The position numbers and the translations under genes were made by a program. From positions 42,270,492-42,334,491 of the forward strand of contig NC_079203.1 of assembly GCF_026745355.1 (NCBI RefSeq): a stretch of DNA of 64,000 nucleotides. Reading direction: 5' to 3'. The notes beneath the pieces are model-generated. The model was not told the origin of the DNA and did no database searches. It worked only from the letters and a program-made list of their open reading frames with translations. Below are positions 35,820-49,524 of the stretch, in pieces. Position 1 is the first letter of the stretch; every line of letters begins with the position of its first letter. This stretch comes from Beta vulgaris subsp. vulgaris (taxonomy: Eukaryota > Streptophyta > Magnoliopsida > Caryophyllales > Amaranthaceae).

Positions 35820-36420
35820 CATGCCCAAATTGTTAAACATAGTCCCATAATTGTCCCCGTTCTACCAAAGATTTCCAACTTTATCCTTCTCCTTTTTTTT
35901 CTGTTCTTTTCTACAACTACCACCTCCATCCCCACAACCACCACCGAAACCACGCAAACCACCACCGAAGCCACGCACACTAGCAACTAAACCACCGTTC
36001 TACCAAAGATTTCCAATTTTATCCTTGCCTTTTTTCTTTTCTTTTCCACAACCACCACCTCCATCCCCACAACCACCACCGAAACCACGCAAACCACCAC
36101 CGAAGCCACGCACAACACCAACGAACCCCAAAAAAAATTCAGTCGCGTCTGGACGTTTCCGCGGTGGACGCGACTGAAATTTTTGTTTTTGGTTTTGCGA
36201 CTTGCTCGTGGTGGCTTGCACGGGGGTGGGGGGCTGCTGGTGGGTGGTTGTGGCAATGAGGGTGGTGCTGGCTGGAGGTGGATGGTGGTGGAGTGAGGTG
36301 GTTGGTGGTGGGGGTGGTGGTTAAGGGAAAAGGAAAGAAAAGGTTGAAGATGTAAATTTCAACTTTTCTTGATGCGATTTTTTAGTAATTTTGGGGTGAC
36401 GAATAGAAGTTCAGATTTGA
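35820..36420. repeat. Fold-back (large inverted repeat) segment
   Basis: A hairpin centre at about 36134-36180 pairs 'ttcagtcgcgtc' with 'gacgcgactgaa'. Beyond it, the left CCACC-rich arm pairs broadly with the right GGTGG-rich arm (36210-36330). The pyrimidine-rich 'aactttatccttctcc' zone also has a purine-rich partner near 36330-36370. It is probably a fold-back or MULE-type non-autonomous element. Ends and target duplication are not resolved. Confidence 0.55.
35859..36134. repeat. Two-copy tandem repeat, period 138 bp
   Basis: Units starting at 35859 and 35997 share 'gttctaccaaagatttccaa' and a long CCA-rich tract. The minus strand reads as Gly-rich peptides. This is composition, not evidence of a gene. 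Confidence 0.85.
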
Positions 36421-36785
36421 AATGGGCTTGCAATTCGCACCCCCAAAAACTTTCAAAGTTTTTTATATTACTTGGCCAATTATTCAATTCATCAGTTGGA
36501 GAAAGAACACATCAGAAATTTTGAAGTAGTGACTAACAAAGAAGCAGAAGACATTTATTTTAGTAACAATGGCAGAGGACATGCAAGAATTACATTGTAG
36601 TACTGTCCATAAAACCCTGAAACTGCAAACATACTACAGTTACAGCATAATAAGTTTCACATCTACAGCTGCCTAACTTCTCTATGTAAGAATAATCTAA
36701 TTGATAAAACGATGGCAGACATATTGTCACAAACAGATGGTCTGCTAGCTTTTGTAGTGAAATGCAACTTTTTTTCTCTCCTACA

Positions 36786-39292
<2,507 letters not shown>

Positions 39293-39562
39293 CTGTTTTT
39301 GAAGATTTAAATCAGAGCAAACTCAACAGAAATTCTCATAAATAGATAGGAGAGAGAAAGGGGTTGAATTTTGAAGTGTTGCTAATGTGGAGTAGGATAG
39401 TCACAGGAACTCCATAGATTTTGAGCTTGGATTTGTCGAATAATCAGCAGGATATTCCTTTTATTTTTCTTTCTTGGAACTACTTTTATTTTATTTTATT
39501 TTATTTTCCTGACATTATCATTGCTGTTATCTTCTTATCTGTAACAAAAGTAATTTAGTGAG

Positions 39563-40181
39563 TAGGGATGGCAGGTGGGTATAATTTGGCGGGTTTCGCA
39601 CCGCATCCGCCCCAGTTGGGGCGGGTATGGATGACTTTGGTGGGTAGTGGGTGGGTATGGATACGAAAAGTCAAATCCGCCATGGGTGGTGGGTAGTGTA
39701 GATATGAGGTCACATCCGCCCCAAATCCACCGCCCCGCCCAATATCCGCCCGCCCCGCCCCATATCCATCCGCCCGTATGATATTTACTAATTTACCTTT
39801 ATAAAATAAGAATTATGTTCATAAATCTAAAAAATTGTAAAAAATAATTAAGAAATATGAATACTAAGAATGTGTATTTTGTTTTCTTTGAAATGGATGT
39901 TTGTAATAACTAATTTATATAATAGATTATATATAGAAAATAAATCAGGTGGGCGAGTGGAAAATCCACCTAGGTGATGGGCGGGTATAAGTGGGTAATG
40001 GATATCCACTTGGGTGGTGGAGCGGGTGTGGGTATAATCTTATACCCACGTGGGGCGGAGGTGGATATGGAAACTTGTACCCGCCATGGTTGGCGGGTAG
40101 GTGGTGGGTATGGAAAATTTAGGTGGAGGTGGGTGTGGATTTAGGGGTATCCGCATCCGCCCTGCCCATTTGCCATCCCTA
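39563..40181. mobile_element. hAT-like MITE with GGGTGG-rich interior (619 bp)
   Basis: Ends 'tagggatggca' and 'tgccatcccta' are inverted repeats of the hAT type. Possible 8-bp duplication TTAGTGAG / TAAGTGAG (7 of 8) if the last bases of the right end belong to the host. The interior is built of short 'gggtggatatgg' and 'ccgccccgccc' motifs that pair with each other. It sits in the SQD1 upstream region, about 170 bp from the inferred UTR start. Confidence 0.7.
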
Positions 40182-40815
40182 AGTGAGAGTGTAAAGTAAA
40201 TTGCTTTCTCGAAACGAGAATTTGCAAAGAGTAGCCCAAGCCCAAATCTAAGCTCTAGACCCAAGCCTATTGGTAACAATTATTTTGATTAGATCTGGCC
40301 CATGGCCAGGTCAGGCCTGTTGACGAGCTTGGCCCACAGACTTGGGGCAAGCCGGCCGGACCAGGTTGTGCTGGGCTTCAAATTTCCATATTTACCCACG
40401 GTACGGCCCAGGCCCACATGCCTGCAGGCCATACTCGTGCCTCCTACACGCCATACTCGTGCCTCCTACAGGTCTGGTCCGTATTTTATGTTGTTTTTTG
40501 GATTATTAGTAGTTTTAGACTAAAAAATTAAAAAAAAATTGGCGTTCGGCCCACAGGCCAAATAGGTCGGGCTTAAATTAAAATTTCTTGATCGTAACAA
40601 GCTCACAACTCACGTAGCGGACAACAGGTTGGGCCGCAAACGGACTCGTGGCAGGCCCACGTAGAGGATAATGAGTCGGGCCTCAAACGGGCTTGGGCTG
40701 TTGAGCATGGCGGCCTCAAACGAGCTGGTGGCAAACCCACCACCCACATGGCACACCTTATTGTTGTCAATCTATAACTTTTTTGTTATTATGTGCTAGT
40801 CATTGATAGTGCATA
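40182..40815. other. GC-richer repeat-derived stretch with a short tandem repeat
   Basis: Contains many 'gggcc' and 'ggccca' words and a perfect 19-bp repeat 'catactcgtgcctcctaca' in tandem (about 40430-40470). No gene was recognised. It resembles degenerate transposon subterminal sequence. Confidence 0.5.
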
Positions 40816-41074
40816 CTACCTCCGTTACTTTTTAATTGTTACACTTACACTTTTCACGCATGCCGGTGCACTACTTTGAGCCTTAATATCTCTAATTTTG
40901 TATTTGTAAAAAATATAAAAACCACATATTAATAAAATACATACTAATAGGAATCTAACAAGATCCCGCATGACTATGTTTTTATTCACGTATAAATCAC
41001 AAACGAGGGTCAAAGTGCAATTTGTGAATAGTGTAAAATGTCAAAGTGTAACAATGAAAAAGAAACGGAGGTAG
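40816..41074. mobile_element. Stowaway-like MITE (259 bp)
   Basis: Ends 'ctacctccgttactttttaa' and 'gaaaaagaaacggaggtag' are inverted repeats, with TA on both sides. Confidence 0.82.
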
Positions 41075-41181
41075 TATAAGATAATGATTTACAAGATGTC
41101 TTTTTAGGAATTGTTGATAAGATCCCCGAAGTAAGATTTTGATATTATCTTTGCTTAGTTAAACAAACTTGCCTTTGCTTA

Positions 41182-41701
41182 TCTCTATTATATAAGCCAA
41201 GGGAGGAGGTATGGTATCATCTTTTGAAGTGACTAAAATACCTTTAATGATCTAATTAATGGAATGAAAAAAATTACAAAAGCAAATCATTTAAAAATTC
41301 TCATTCCAACTTGTCATTTAAAACAAGTTTAAAATAGTATATGCATCAAATACTTCAATCAAAAATTAAATGGACAAAATATTTATACCTTATAAAAAAA
41401 GATGGCATACATAACGTGCACATGAACAGTCTGAACATTCACTAGCTTTGATACTCTTTAATCCAGTTAAACCAACTCATTATTTTTGTTCTTTCTGCTC
41501 AATTTCATTCACAAAAAATTAATGTTAACAATCACTCACAACCTTTTTATTTTTTTACATTAGCGAATCAATATATCTAAATTCATCTAACTGTTGAATT
41601 TTTCACATTTAAGTTTAATTATAAATGAAGTATGAATAGAGTATCTAATAGAATAACAAATTTTGAAATTAACGCACGCATCGCGTGCATATAAAGGCTA
41701 G
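41182..41701 (+). mobile_element. Small non-autonomous Helitron (520 bp)
   Basis: 5' end 'tctctattatataagcc' after host A (41181). 3' end with a hairpin (GCACGC 41674-41679, GCGTGC 41683-41688), then 'atataaagg' and CTAG (41698-41701) before host T. No ORF. Confidence 0.85.
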
Positions 41702-41849
41702 TTTAAAAAATGAGAAGAAAGAGAGTTATGACAAGATTTTTGATTGCGTGAAATTATTTGATGGAGAATATGTCAAGATTTAATTATAACAAATAGAGAA
41801 CATATTGTGTCGGACTCGTCCGACCATAATCTTGGTCGGACGACTTTCA

Positions 41850-42190
41850 GGTGGTTCCAATTTTTTTCAGGTAGTCTTCATTTTTTTTTCAGGTAGTCTT
41901 CATTTTGTTTTCAGTTAGTCTTCTTTGTTTTTCAGTTGGTTTTTGTGCTTTACTTGGGTTTCAGTTGGTCTTTATTCTTTTTCAGGCAGTCTTCATTTTT
42001 CTTCAGGTAGTCTTCATTTTGTTTCAGTTAGTCCAACTGAAAGAAAACAAAGTTTAACTGAAAGAAAATAAAGTCCAATTGAAAGAACACAAAGTCCAAC
42101 TGAAAGAAACAAAGTCAACTGAAGAACAAAGTCCAACTGAAAGAAACAAAAGTCCAACTGAAAGAAAACAAAGTCCAACTGAAAAGAAAA
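41850..42190. repeat. Minisatellite in inverted arrangement
   Basis: The left half (about 41850-42030) repeats 'ttcaggtagtcttcatttt'-type units. The right half (42030-42190) repeats 'aaagtccaactgaaagaaa'-type units of about 20-25 bp. The two are reverse complements of one another with a centre near 42033, so the block can fold into a long stem. No TSD was found. Confidence 0.8.
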
Positions 42191-42231
42191 CTAACCTCTG
42201 CTTTCTCTCACTTTCTTCTTCTTCATTCCTT

Positions 42232-42349
42232 ATAATGAGGCAACTGATCCAGCAGCAGCGGTAATGGTGATAATGAGGCAAGCAAAACTAAGCATCTGAA
42301 GGCAAATCCATTTAGTACTCCATTTGGGAATCTTTTTCTGCGAGATATA
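42232..42349 (-). pseudogene. Amino acid permease (AAP) gene fragment, C-terminal piece
   Basis: Minus-strand translation downstream of the second 'FPVEM' copy gives 'YISQKKIPKWSTKWICLQ' and then 'MLSFACLIITITAAAGS', ending in a stop at 42232-42234. This matches, from memory, the last transmembrane part of plant AAP-type amino acid/H+ symporters. The rest of the normal C-terminus is absent. A minisatellite begins just beyond. It is a fragment, not a gene. Confidence 0.78.
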
Positions 42350-42367
42350 CATCTCTACTGGGAAATT

Positions 42368-42570
42368 GGCCGTTCGACTTCAGACAGATAAAGAAAGAAT
42401 TTCCAAATTACCTTAAGAGCAGAGTCCCATTTAAGGTAGTGTATAGCATCATCTAAGGCTTCCAAAACAGCTTTTGGCCATAAATTCTTATACTTTCTTG
42501 AACCAGCTTTACTCTCAATAGCTTTAATGGCGGCATCAGTCCATAACATCTTTGATAATTCCTTCTTCGA
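42368..42570 (-). pseudogene. PPR gene fragment inserted in the permease fragment
   Basis: The minus strand encodes 'SKKELSKMLWTDAAIKAIE' and, further on, 'NLWPKAVLEALDDAI' and 'WDSALK'. This resembles the N-terminal part of the plant pentatricopeptide-repeat protein EMB2750 (At3g06430 type), recalled from memory. Coding similarity stops at AAG|gtaatt, a plausible intron donor, so genomic rather than spliced DNA was copied. The 203-bp piece lies between two near-identical 18-bp permease segments. Confidence 0.65.
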
Positions 42571-42743
42571 CATCTCTACTAGGAAATATACAGTCAATGG
42601 CCAAAAATCCGAGTGCTCCAAGCAATCCAACTACGTCGTTGAAGAAAGGTAAGAGCATTGAGATTACGGTCATAACTATCACAAAGATTGTCCTCCAAAC
42701 TAGCCTGAACATATTAAGTCTGTAAGGTTTGTAATAACCACCA
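42571..42743 (-). pseudogene. Amino acid permease (AAP) gene fragment, N-proximal piece
   Basis: The minus strand reads 'GYYKPYRLNMFRLVWRTIF' and then 'ISMLLPFFNDVVGLLGALGF', a signature of AAP permease transmembrane segments near the C-terminus. A one-base insertion in the T run near 42605 shifts the frame before 'WPLTVYFLVEM'. The second half of the same permease exon continues at 42349 after the PPR insert. Confidence 0.8.
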
Positions 42744-43081
42744 TCGAATAGTACCTTGTCGAGGAGAAGTTCTCCTGTAGTGTCGCATCGAGAACTGAGG
42801 TGGTGGCGGTGGAGATGGATGAGGCTTTGTAATGTGGTGGTGGTGGTTGTGGTGGTGGTGGTGGGTTTTATGTGGGAATGGTGGAGAATCCTTCGACCGC
42901 CGTCGTTGCTGTATATTATAGTACTGGGCTCAGCCCGTCTGACGAGAATATTGGGTCAGACGGTCTGACCCAATACTTTCACTAATAAATAAGGATAATT
43001 GGGTCTTATTATTGTTATTGGGTCTATTTTGTCACCTTATTATCAATACTTGTCAGAAAAAATAAGTTCAGATACATTCAA
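42744..43081. other. Unassigned stretch beside the chimeric fragments
   Basis: Contains a (GGT)n-rich run (42830-42870) and the palindromic block 'ggtcagacggtctgacc' near 42953. These look like subterminal transposon sequence, but no partner end was established. Confidence 0.4.
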
Positions 43082-43453
43082 ATAAGTGTTATAAAATTGA
43101 GAGGATTATAGAGTAGTGAGAAGAAAGATGATGGAGAAGGTTATATCTTATTAACCTCATGGGGTACATATATATACACAATGATGGAAGAGTCTAGAGT
43201 TATGTAATGCGAAAAGTCATGGGGGATGCTAAAGGTTAGGTAATGTAAAGGGTTGGACATCCAACTATAATTATTCCATGCATAATTATTACATAACACT
43301 CCCCCTTGGATGTCCAACATACAAAACATGTCTCATAATGCGCATAAGATGATGCTGCCTCATTAAAAACCTTACCAGGAAAAACCCAGTGGGAAAAAAA
43401 CCCTGGTTAAGGAAAAAAGAGTACAACGCGCATTAACTCCCCCTCATAAAATA

Positions 43454-44130
43454 TCAGTGAAGTTCTTTGAGAGAACGCATTCCAATTTGTCGAACCAGCC
43501 TCTTAAAAGTAGCGGTTGGAAGTGCCTTAGTAAATAGATCTGCCAAATTTTCACTTGAACGAACTTGTTGAACATCAATATCGCCACTTTTTCTGTAGTT
43601 CATGAGTGAAGAAGAATTTTGGTGAGATATGTTTTGTCCTATCGCCCTTGATGTATCCTTCCGAGAGCTGTGCAATACATGCTGCATTGTCCTCATACAA
43701 AACTGTTGGAGTCAACCTCTCAGATGATAGACCACAATCTTCTTGTATATGCTGGATTAGAGATCTTAACCACACACATTCACGACTAGCCTCATGAATT
43801 GCTAGAATTTCTGCATGGTTGGAAGAAGTAGCTACAATGGTTTGCTTCATTGAGCGCCAGGAGATGGCAGTACCACCATGTGTAAACACATATCCAGTTT
43901 GTGATCGAGCATTGTGAGGATCAGATAAATACCCTGCATCTGCAAAACCAATCATTGCTTCTTTCGATAGGTTAGAAAAGAATAAGCCCTTATCCTTTGT
44001 ACCTTGGAGGTAACGAAATATGTGCTTAATTCCATTCCAATGCCTTCGGGTAGGGCATGAGCTAAACCTTGCTAATAAATTAACAGAAAATGATATGTCA
44101 GGCCGTGTATGACTAGCAAGGTACATCAAT
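43454..44130 (-). pseudogene. Copia RNase H region
   Basis: ORF 44129-43575 has 'YLASHTRPDISFSVNLLARF' and 'FADAGYLSDPHNARSQTGYV'. It ends near 'ISPKFFFTHELQK', and the frame continues as 43696-43454 with 'SSENLADLFTKALP'. One frameshift separates the two. Confidence 0.85.
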
Positions 44131-44143
44131 GCTCCTATTGCAC

Positions 44144-44930
44144 TTAGATATGGTATTTCAGGACCAAGGATGTCCTCATTACTTTCCCGAGGACGAAATG
44201 GATCATATTTACATCAAGTGATCTAACTACCATCGGACTGGTCAACGGATGTGCTTTATCCATATAAAATCTCTCAAGCACCTTGTCTGTGTATGATGTT
44301 TGATGCACAAGGATTCCATCTTTCAGGTGCTCAATTTGCAGTCCTAGACAAAATTTTGTTTTTCCAAGGTCTTTCATCTCAAATTCCTCTTCAAGTATTC
44401 TATTGTCACCAAAATCTCTTCAGGAGTTCCGATGATATTTAGATCGTCAACATATACAGGAAAAATGACAAAACCTGACCCAAATCTCTTTATAAAAATG
44501 CATGGGCTAAAGGGTCATTCTTATAATTTTCTTTCAACAAATATTCACTAAGGCGATTGTACCACATGCGCCCAGATTGTTTCAATCCATACAGGGATCT
44601 ATTCAATTTAATAGAATATTGTCCTCGAGATCCTGAACTTGCTGCTTCTGGCAGCCTAAATCCTTCCGGAAGTCTCATATATATCTCATTATCCAGTGGG
44701 CCATACAAATAAGTTGTGACTACATCTAATAAGCGTAAATCAAGTCCTTCTCTTACTGCCAGGCTGATCAAGAATCTAAAAGTAGTCGCATCCACCACAG
44801 GGGAGTAGGTCTCCTCATAATCAATCCCAGGTCTTTGAGAAAATCCTTGTGCAACTAAACGTGCTTTATATCTTACAATTTCGTTCTTTTCATTTCTCTT
44901 GCTCACAAAGACCCATTTATATCCCACTGG
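44144..44930 (-). pseudogene. Copia reverse transcriptase region
   Basis: 44927-44490 carries 'GYKWVFVSKRNEKNEIV', 'YKARLVAQGFSQRPGIDYEE' and 'SLYGLKQSGRMWYNRL'. The YVDD motif falls in a shifted frame near 44460-44440. The palm continues as 'MKDLGKTKFCLGLQIEHL' from 44377. Two frame changes are present. Confidence 0.85.
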
Positions 44931-45584
44931 TTTAACACCTGCAGGTGTGCGGACTACTGTCCAAACACTTCTCTCTTTGCCAGAGATTTTAATTCTGCAT
45001 CAATTGCTTCTTTCCATTTTGGCCAATCTCTCTTTGTCTACACTGATCCATGGATCTTGGTTCTTGATCCTCTTCATTATTCATGACATCAAGTGCTATA
45101 TTATATGCAAAAACATTATCGACGTCGACTTTATTTCGGTTCCATGTTATTCCAGACATGACATAATTTGTTGAGATCTCTTCATTTTCAGGTACCTGAA
45201 TTTCTTCTGGAATAATATTATTTGTCATGTCCACGATCTCTTCTGGAGATCCACCAGAATGTGTCAGATCCTCAAATTGGCCATTGTCAATTGTTGCTCC
45301 TTTTCTTTTTCGAGGATTCTTATCTTTGGAACCAACTGGTCTACCACGTTTTAAGCGTGGTTTTGAATCATTAGCAACTTGATGTTGTCCTTCTGGGACA
45401 TCAATTTTTATAGGAGCATTCACAGCTGGTATATGTGACTTAGTCACTCTATTTGGGTCAGAAAATGCATCTGGCAGTTGATTTGCTAAGTTCTGTAAAT
45501 GAATTATCTTTTGAACTTCTATTTCACATTGTCTAGTACGAGGATCAAGATGAGATAATGATAATTCATTCCAACTGATTTCCT

Positions 45585-46844
45585 TTACCAGCTGTTTGTT
45601 TTCTCCCCTAATATTGGGAAAACCGACTCGTTAAAGTGACAATCTGCAAAACGAGCCGTGAACAGATCCCCTGTTGTCGGCTCTAAATATTTGATTATTG
45701 ATGGGGATTCATACCCAACATATATTCCTAACCTCCTTTGAGGACCCATCTTAGTACGCTGTGGTGGAGCAATTGGAACATATACAGCACATCCAAAAAT
45801 TCGTAGATGGGAGATATTGGTTCCTGACCAAACCAATTGTGATGGGGAGAACTTATGATGACTTGTTGGCCTCATGCGAATGAGTGCTGCTGCATGTAAT
45901 ATGGCATGTCCCCAAGCAGAAATGGGAAGTTTAGATTTCATGAGCAATGGTCTAGCAATGAACTGAAGTCGCTTAATGAATGACTCTGCAAGACCATTTT
46001 GGTGTGAACATGCGCTACAGGATGTTCAACACTTATTCCAATTGACATGCAATAATTATAAAAGGCCTCAGAAGTAAATTCACCAGCATTGTCAAGACGA
46101 ATAGTCTTGATGGGATAATCTGGAAAATGTGCCCGTAATCTGATCAATTGGGCAAGTAGTCTCGCAAACGCCAGGTTACGAGTTGATAACAATGATACAT
46201 GTGACCATCTAGTGGATGCATCAATTAAAACCATAAAATATCTAAATGGTCCACATGGTGGGTGTATTGGCCCACAAATATCTCCTTGTATACGCTCTAA
46301 GAAATTAATAGATTCATAATTTATCTTGGCGGGTACGGTGATGGCCGAATAATTAACTTGCCTTGTGAGCAAGCAACACAAGAATGACTTTGAAGAATCT
46401 GCTGGCTCTTCAAAGAATGTCCACATGAATTTTCAATGATTTTTCGCATCATCACAAACCGGGATGGCCTAACCGGTCATGCCAAATTGTAAAGTCATCA
46501 GTAAACTTCTGGTTTAGTATAGAATGTGCTTCAATTGCACTTATCTTTGTGTAGTACAAACCAGTAGAGAATGCAGGCAATTTCTCTAAAACATTTTTGG
46601 TGCCTTGGGATATGCTTGTGATTTGAAGATATTCATCATTCCCTTCATTTATTGTCTCAATATGATATCCGTTATGACGGATGTCTTTAAAGCTCAATAA
46701 ATTCCTTTGAGACTTAGGGGAGTATAATGCATCAACAATTTCAAATTTTGTTCCCATAGGCATTAATATATTTGCTCTTCCGGAGCCTTCAATAATTTTT
46801 GTACTACCAGATATAGTACTCACACTTCTGCTTTTCATTATCAA
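45585..46844 (-). pseudogene. Copia pre-integrase and integrase region
   Basis: 'IWHDRLGHPGL' (near 46470) is the zinc-binding pre-integrase. 'GDICGPIHPPCGPFRYFMV' (near 46270) and 'IRLDNAGEFTSEAF' (near 46090) are core motifs. 45947-45585 carries 'SPSQLVWSGTNISHLRIFGC' and 'GIYVGYESPS'. Frame breaks lie near 46450 and 45945. A Lys/Arg-rich linker (45447-44989) follows. Confidence 0.85.
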
Positions 46845-46945
46845 TTGAGAAAAAATATCTTGCTTTTAAGTATAGTATGAGTAGAGGCACTGTCTGCTAA
46901 GCACACATCTTCACCTCTTAATGGTAATTGAGCTTGAGTACTCAT
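46800..46945 (-). pseudogene. Copia protease remnant
   Basis: From the ATG at 46945 the minus strand reads 'MSTQAQLPLRGEDVCLADSA' and then 'STHTIL'. The Asp-Ser-Ala motif replaces the usual DSG/DTG of retroelement aspartic proteases, as in some Copia lineages. A frameshift follows in the T run near 46855. Confidence 0.6.
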
Positions 46946-47148
46946 GATCTTCAAAGAAATTAAAAGAAGATAAAATCACAAACTAATAATAATAAAAAAA
47001 AAACTATTGAGAAGTTTAAACCAAACAAAGTCCATAAAGTCATAAATTGATGTCAAAAGATATAGTAAAGTCCATAATGCAAATAGATTAATAAACGTAA
47101 ACTATTAGAGTTCTTTCATAAAAGATCAAAGTTCATGTCTCTCAAATC

Positions 47149-48206
47149 TCAATTATTCCCTTCGGGGGTGGTGAAGAAATCAGCAACTTCCAAGTGTGTT
47201 GCATTGTCATGAGCAAAATCACCTTCACCGTCCTCGAACACAAGATTTGTCTCTACCTTCTTTCCTTTTTGCTTCAATGATTGCTGGTAGAGATCAATAA
47301 GATGCTTTGGGGTACGACATATACGAGACCAATGACCATTTCCTCCACAACGGTAGCACACACTGGTCGCATTATCCTTCTCGTATTTGGTACCATTGTT
47401 ATTGTCCCACTTCTGGTGAGAATAAGAGTTCTTGGAGTAACCACCTCGACCTCTACTAGGTCCATAACCACCTCGACCTCCACTAGGTCCATAACCACCT
47501 CGACCTCTAGTAGGTTTATATCCTCTTCCACGGCCATGACCTCTACCACGGCCTCGACCCTTGCTACTGGCATGGTCTTTATTGTCTTTCCATCATGGGA
47601 TGCAACATTCGCTTCAGGGAATGGTGCAGAACCAGTAGGTCGTAACTCGTGGTTTTTTAATAATAGCTCGTCATTTTGTTCAGCCACAAGTAGACAAGAT
47701 ATGAGTTCAGAGTATTTCGTGAAACCCTTTTCACGATATTGTTTGCTTAGAAGAAGATTATCTTTGTGAAAGGTGGTGTAAGTCTTTTCCAACATCTCAT
47801 CATCAGTTATTTTTTCCCCACATAGTTTCAGTTTAGAAGTTAGTCTAAACATGGCTGAGTTGTAATCACTAATAGATTTATAATCTTGCAGTCTTAAATT
47901 TAGCCATTCATAACGAGCTGAGGGAAGTATCACAGTTTTCTGGTGGTCATATCTTTCCTTTAAATTACTCCAAAGCACCTCTGGGTCTTTAACAGTTAAA
48001 TATTCATTCTTTAGAGCCTCATGAAGGTGATGGCGGAGGAATATCATAGCTTTGGCCTTATCTTGATCCGATTCATTATTTCCGGCCTTGATAGTATTAC
48101 CAAGACCCTTTGCAGCCAAATGAATTTCAGCATCTAATACCCATGATAAATAGTTCTTTCCAGTGATATCAAGAGCCACAAATTCAAGTTTCGCGAGATT
48201 TGACAT
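47149..48206 (-). pseudogene. Copia gag with RGG-type repeats and zinc knuckle
   Basis: The frame opens at 48206 ('MSNLAKLEFVALDITGKNY') with a UBN2-type gag. One frameshift near 47590 moves the reading to a Gly/Arg-rich tract made of three tandem 30-bp units (47430-47520, 'RGRGGYGPSGGRGGYGPS'). Then comes 'CYRCGGNGHWSRIC' (CCHC knuckle, from 47358). It ends at 47149. Restoring one base would make it continuous, consistent with a young element. Confidence 0.88.
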
Positions 48207-49524
48207 AATTCACTATACAAAATAATATTGCAAGATGAAATTAAATAGGTTCCAATAAACATATACTATATAACAGAAACTTATGAATAATCAAGTCTAA
48301 TATAATACCACCAAGTTGTAATTTAATAACAAACAAAACCAACAAATCGATAAATCCGTTGATTTCTTTCGTATTGAGAACAAAATGGAATGAATCATAA
48401 TTAAAGCAAATTTATGAAGAACAACTAAAAAAAATCGAACGTTAAAACAAAATAATACATAACAGTCACTCAAAAAAAAACCAGATCAATTATGCATACG
48501 AACAGAAATAAAAACTCCCAAATATGAAACTGACAAGATATTAATGCGACTAAATTTCATTGCTTGGCATCCCCGAAAGACCTCAATCTAGTACATAAGC
48601 TTCACTAATTTGCTCACTGACATTTATGCATTTATGTCATAGACAATCATGACACTGAAGCTTAGTAAACAATGCATACAGATCATCTACATGGGATAAT
48701 TTTGAAAAGGCGCCTCCAATATTAACGACGATTATAAGCTTATAGTTGAGTTTAATATGAAAAAACGGTTCATAGTTAGACTTATTCTCATATATATGAG
48801 AAAATATATAGATAAATAAAATGGGATTATTAGTCAATGTTTGCAAAGAAATAAATTGAAAAATCTAACCTGCATACAGATTAGCAAAAACATATACACT
48901 ATACTGCATATCTAAAAACATGGCAGAGGCTGATTATAGTATCAAGCACACCAATGCCAATGAAAATGGTAAATAAAGCTCAATTAAGTCCAACAAAAAT
49001 AACATTAAGGGGGTAAGCTTTTGGCCTGTAAAACTAACGAAAGATTTTATCACACTATTGATTGGTGCTAGTGGCATATATGAGACAATGCATGTTGCAC
49101 AAGGGGAAACCTTAAGAGTCAAGGAAGCAACGAGCTAACAAATATGAAAGATTCTTAAAATAAGGTAGGATTATAAATTTTTTTTAAAAAAAAAAAAAAC
49201 CGGCAAAAACAACTCTAAACCATGCAAATTCAGTGTATAAAATTAAATAAAGTTTCTTCTTTATATTTGATCTCTTCACTGCTTCCTCAAGAGTCAAGAT
49301 ATTGCAAATTTACAAGCCTCGTCTCAATTCAGCATAAGAAAAAAAAAAACAGATAAAACAAACCTCGTCAAGATAAGATAGGAAGCAAAGAGGCAGAGAG
49401 TAGCAATGGACTGCGGCTGGCGGGTGGCTGCTGCAGCGGACGTCTGGCTTCCGGCAGGCTCAATGACAGATAATTTTCTTGGTTTCTTGTTTGCTCAGTT
49501 GGCTAGGGTTTGGTGCTCATAACG
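48207..49524 (-). other. Long untranslated leader of the Copia element
   Basis: About 1.3 kb between LTR and gag start. Mostly AT-rich; near 49390-49470 it is GC-rich with repeated 'gctgcagc' and 'cggc' words. There is no convincing ORF. A donor-like 'gag|gtttgt' near 49365 hints at a leader intron. Confidence 0.5.

Noticed and set aside
35795..36256. Gly- or Pro-rich ORFs on both strands
   Set aside because: They come from CCA/TGG-rich tandem repeats in a fold-back segment.
41808..42990. A single Pack-type transposon enclosing minisatellite, permease/PPR fragments and GGT run
   Set aside because: 'gtcggacgactttcag' near 41840 and 'ggtcagacggtctgacc' near 42953 look alike in style, but I could not align them as terminal inverted repeats or find a target duplication.
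47274..48206. 310-codon frame ending in a Val/Glu repeat
   Set aside because: The last third is the wrong frame after a single-base shift near 47590; the true gag tail is Gly/Arg-rich with a zinc knuckle.
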